A DNA stretch of 64,000 nucleotides. Origin: Xiphydria camelus (Eukaryota; Arthropoda; Insecta; Hymenoptera; Xiphydriidae). Below the pieces are notes generated by a model that made no database searches, was not told the origin of the DNA, and saw nothing but the letters and a program-made list of their open reading frames with translations. Made by a program: the position numbers and the translations under genes. The DNA is taken from contig OY783197.1 of assembly GCA_963678675.1 (NCBI GenBank), positions 1,894,400 to 1,958,399 of the forward strand. The letters are read 5' to 3'. Of this stretch, positions 63,880 to 64,000 are shown piece after piece (position 1 is the stretch's first letter; each line of letters begins with the position of its first letter).

Positions 63880-64000
63880 CAGGGTGGTCCGAAAATTCTG
63901 TTACAAATATGCAACACAATCTCCCGTAACTTTTGCAATTTGCAGCCAAATCCTTCGTTTCGTTCCCCTTCATCCCTTGCGGTCTCATACGAAAAATTAC
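63880..64000. mobile_element. End of a repeat starting TATACAGGGTGGTCC, cut by the window edge
   Basis: The start TATACAGGGTGGTCCG resembles the CAGGGTG ends of the palindromic elements at 11385 and 26130, but the interior differs. Only one end is visible, so class and length cannot be judged. Confidence 0.4.

Larger units (their letters stand above)
62686..64000 (-). other. Probable first intron of CNEP1R1 with repeats
   Basis: No exon for the missing N-terminus was found between 62686 and the window end, so this stretch is most likely intron. It is AT-rich and holds a tandem duplication (63190-63507), an N palindrome (63508-63838) and the end of another element at 63880-64000. Confidence 0.55.

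Overview
The window looks like nuclear DNA of an insect, most likely a hymenopteran (ant or related wasp/bee). The evidence is compact spliced genes with short GT-AG introns, many small hairpin-type DNA transposon relics, and AT-rich repeats alternating with CpG-rich unsilenced-looking unique DNA. No bacterial signals (operons, ribosome binding sites, long intact ORFs) are present. The species cannot be fixed from the sequence alone.

Two protein-coding genes are recognisable, both near the right end and convergent. RPRD1 (RPRD1A/1B family, RNA polymerase II CTD-binding protein) runs + at 52913-58246 in five coding exons, 345 aa, complete. CNEP1R1 (regulatory subunit of the nuclear-envelope phosphatase that controls lipin) runs - with its last two coding exons at 62551-62685 and 62307-62464. 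Its 5' exon(s) were not found and probably lie beyond 64000. About 3.5 kb separates the RPRD1 stop from the CNEP1R1 exons.

Positions 1-52.7 kb hold no gene I can support. This is a mosaic of (i) unique CpG-rich or pyrimidine-rich blocks of 0.3-1.6 kb, some with homeodomain-like TAATTA clusters, and (ii) dispersed non-autonomous elements. I use letters for repeat families: A (core AGGTTAAAATGAC, ends CTGAGAAAAAT), B (ends GAGAGAAATAATTGCTGG), C (ends CCAGGCGGAAAAG), D (ATTCAACTAAATTT, ATTTAGTTGAAGCAGC), E (CTATTATCTCGTTATC palindrome), F (CTGTAAAAAAAT end, AAAGCTTTT), G (GTTACGATAACTACA), H (CCAAATTGTTTGGTTG), I (ATAAGTGCGTTTCTCT, AATAATTTTGTCCAAA), J (AAAGTATGGC palindrome), K (ATTCAAATTAATCGC), L (TCTCAGCAAAACT), M (TATTGAAACTGAGAATC), N (palindrome with CCCATAGAAT arms), P (GTTGGCCCCTCG hairpin). 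Many copies are nested in each other, giving a readable insertion order.

Other notable structures are two very long palindromes (21800-22553 and 41477-42098), two copies of a palindromic element with CAGGGTG ends, an 80-bp double-ended mariner remnant, a piggyBac-type element with TTAA target duplications, several tandem arrays, and the P hairpin family. All family names here are mine. All alignments were made by eye, so boundaries of repeats are approximate unless a terminal repeat or target duplication is stated.
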